A stretch of DNA of 7,020 nucleotides. Origin: Methylocystaceae bacterium. GTDB lineage: Bacteria; Pseudomonadota; Alphaproteobacteria; Rhizobiales; Beijerinckiaceae. The stretch's first letter is position 1. Each line of letters begins with the position of its first letter. The stretch lies in assembly GCA_003152255.1 (NCBI GenBank), contig PLZT01000505.1, positions 1 to 7,020 of the forward strand, read 5' to 3'. The position numbers and the translations under genes are program-made. Under the pieces are notes generated by a model that was not told the origin of the DNA, searched no databases, and saw only the letters and a program-made list of their open reading frames with translations. Positions 6,471 through 7,020 of the stretch are shown here, piece after piece.

Positions 6471-6545
6471 TGGTGGGCGCGACAGGGATTGAACCTGTGA
6501 CCCCCTCGATGTCAACGAGGTGCTCTCCCGCTGAGCTACGCGCCC
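6471..6545 (-). tRNA. tRNA-Val (anticodon GAC)
   Basis: The minus strand folds into a complete 75-nt cloverleaf. Acceptor GGGCGCG pairs with CGCGCCC, the D arm is GCTC-AGCGGGA-GAGC, the anticodon arm is CCTCG-TTGACAT-CGAGG, the variable region is GGGTC, and the T arm is ACAGG-TTCAATC-CCTGT. Discriminator A is followed by a genome-encoded CCA (6471-6473). The anticodon GAC reads GUC and GUU valine codons. All stems are fully paired, so the gene looks functional. It lies between proB and glsA on the same strand, with its own promoter-like sequence in front. I see no integrase gene or duplicated 3' tRNA end nearby, so it is not visibly an integration site in this window. Confidence 0.98.
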
Positions 6546-6576
6546 CGAGCGCCTTGGCGGCAACTCGCGTGGAGGG

Positions 6577-6605
6577 GGTATAATCGCTCGCCGGCGTGGG
6601 CGCAA
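6577..6605 (-). promoter_or_regulatory. Promoter for tRNA-Val
   Basis: On the minus strand TTGCGC (6605-6600) and TATACC (6582-6577) are separated by exactly 17 bp, a sigma-70-type arrangement. The predicted transcript start is about 25 nt upstream of the mature tRNA 5' end, a normal tRNA leader. No comparable element is needed for proB read-through, so independent transcription is likely. Confidence 0.55.
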
Positions 6606-6650
6606 GCGGGTTCAAGCACAAGTCCTTTACGCCGGGCGGATGGACCGCGC

Positions 6651-7020
6651 TCAATCCCCCTTGAACGCCATGTCGTCGCGATGGATCAGTTCGTCCGGCC
6701 CCTTGAAGCCGAGCAGCCCCTCGATGTCCTTCGACGAGCGGCCAATAATCTTGGCGGCGTCGGACGCATCGTAGGTGACGAGGCCGCGCCCGATCTCGCC
6801 GCCGACTGGGTTGCGGATCACGATGCAGTCGCCCCGCGCGAAATTGCCTTCGACCCGCGTCACGCCCGCCGGCAGCAGGCTCTTGCCAAGCGCGAGCGCC
6901 CGCGCCGCGCCGGCGTCGAGATGCGCCGCGCCCTTGGGGGTCAGCGAGCCGGCGATCCATTTCTTGCGCGCGGTGATCGGGTTGGACGGCGTAAGGAACC
7001 ATGTGCAGCGTTCGCCCGCG
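6651..7020 (-). CDS. proB: Glutamate 5-kinase, C-terminal part with PUA domain (5' end outside window)
   Basis: ProB phosphorylates glutamate to gamma-glutamyl phosphate with ATP, the first and usually proline-feedback-inhibited step of proline synthesis. The 122 residues visible begin in the late kinase/linker region ([20 protein letters not shown], ProB-typical) and continue into the PUA domain: [58 protein letters not shown], and a final [19 protein letters not shown]. The stop TGA is at 6651-6653. The PUA domain marks the full-length ProB type rather than the kinase-only type. A short internal ATG (6863) is just the PUA segment and not a separate gene. Downstream on the same strand comes tRNA-Val rather than proA, so proB and proA are not directly joined in this order here. 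The call is secure from the motifs; the amino-acid kinase domain itself is beyond the edge. Confidence 0.95.
   Translation of the reverse strand, partial: AGERCTWFLTPSNPITARKKWIAGSLTPKGAAHLDAGAARALALGKSLLPAGVTRVEGNFARGDCIVIRNPVGGEIGRGLVTYDASDAAKIIGRSSKDIEGLLGFKGPDELIHRDDMAFKGD

Noticed and set aside
6471..6545. tRNA-Val as an integration site of a genomic island
   Set aside because: No integrase, no duplicated tRNA 3' end and no composition change are visible. Both flanks are core metabolism genes.
6466..7002. 178-codon minus-strand open frame spanning proB, the tRNA and beyond
   Set aside because: It is frame-shifted relative to the clear ProB sequence and runs through tRNA-Val; its end simply translates the tRNA.

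Overview
The window is GC-rich, densely coding DNA from an alphaproteobacterium. The protein types, the minimal PutA without a DNA-binding domain, and two dispersed palindromic repeat families of the kind common in Hyphomicrobiales (Rhizobiales) genomes all point there. A methylotroph- or Bradyrhizobium-like lineage is possible, but the genus cannot be fixed from this sequence. It is mostly ordinary chromosomal housekeeping and nitrogen-metabolism sequence. No prophage, transposase, CRISPR or defence genes are visible.

Layout, left to right. The end of cmk (cytidylate kinase, + strand) overlaps by 4 bp the start of gluQRS (tRNA-Asp queuosine glutamylation). gluQRS carries a palindromic repeat inserted in frame in its middle, and its last ~23 codons lie in a second, different repeat. 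A 99-bp gap leads to putA (+), a complete bifunctional proline dehydrogenase / P5C dehydrogenase of about 1016 aa. After putA come a small exported four-cysteine protein (+), a 232-bp stretch without a gene, and a 56-aa single-pass membrane protein (- strand). Then come glsA (glutaminase, -), a gene-poor upstream region holding a 17-bp tandem duplication, tRNA-Val(GAC) (-) with a recognisable promoter, and the 3' end of proB (glutamate 5-kinase, -), which runs off the right edge. No stretch longer than 300 bases lacks a gene.

Four of the recognisable genes centre on glutamate. PutA converts proline to glutamate, GlsA converts glutamine to glutamate, ProB consumes glutamate to begin proline synthesis, and GluQRS attaches glutamate to a tRNA. 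They lie on both strands and do not form one operon, so the grouping may be coincidental.

I see no convincing undescribed system. The most interesting signal is the domestication of two unrelated dispersed repeats as protein-coding sequence within the single gene gluQRS.
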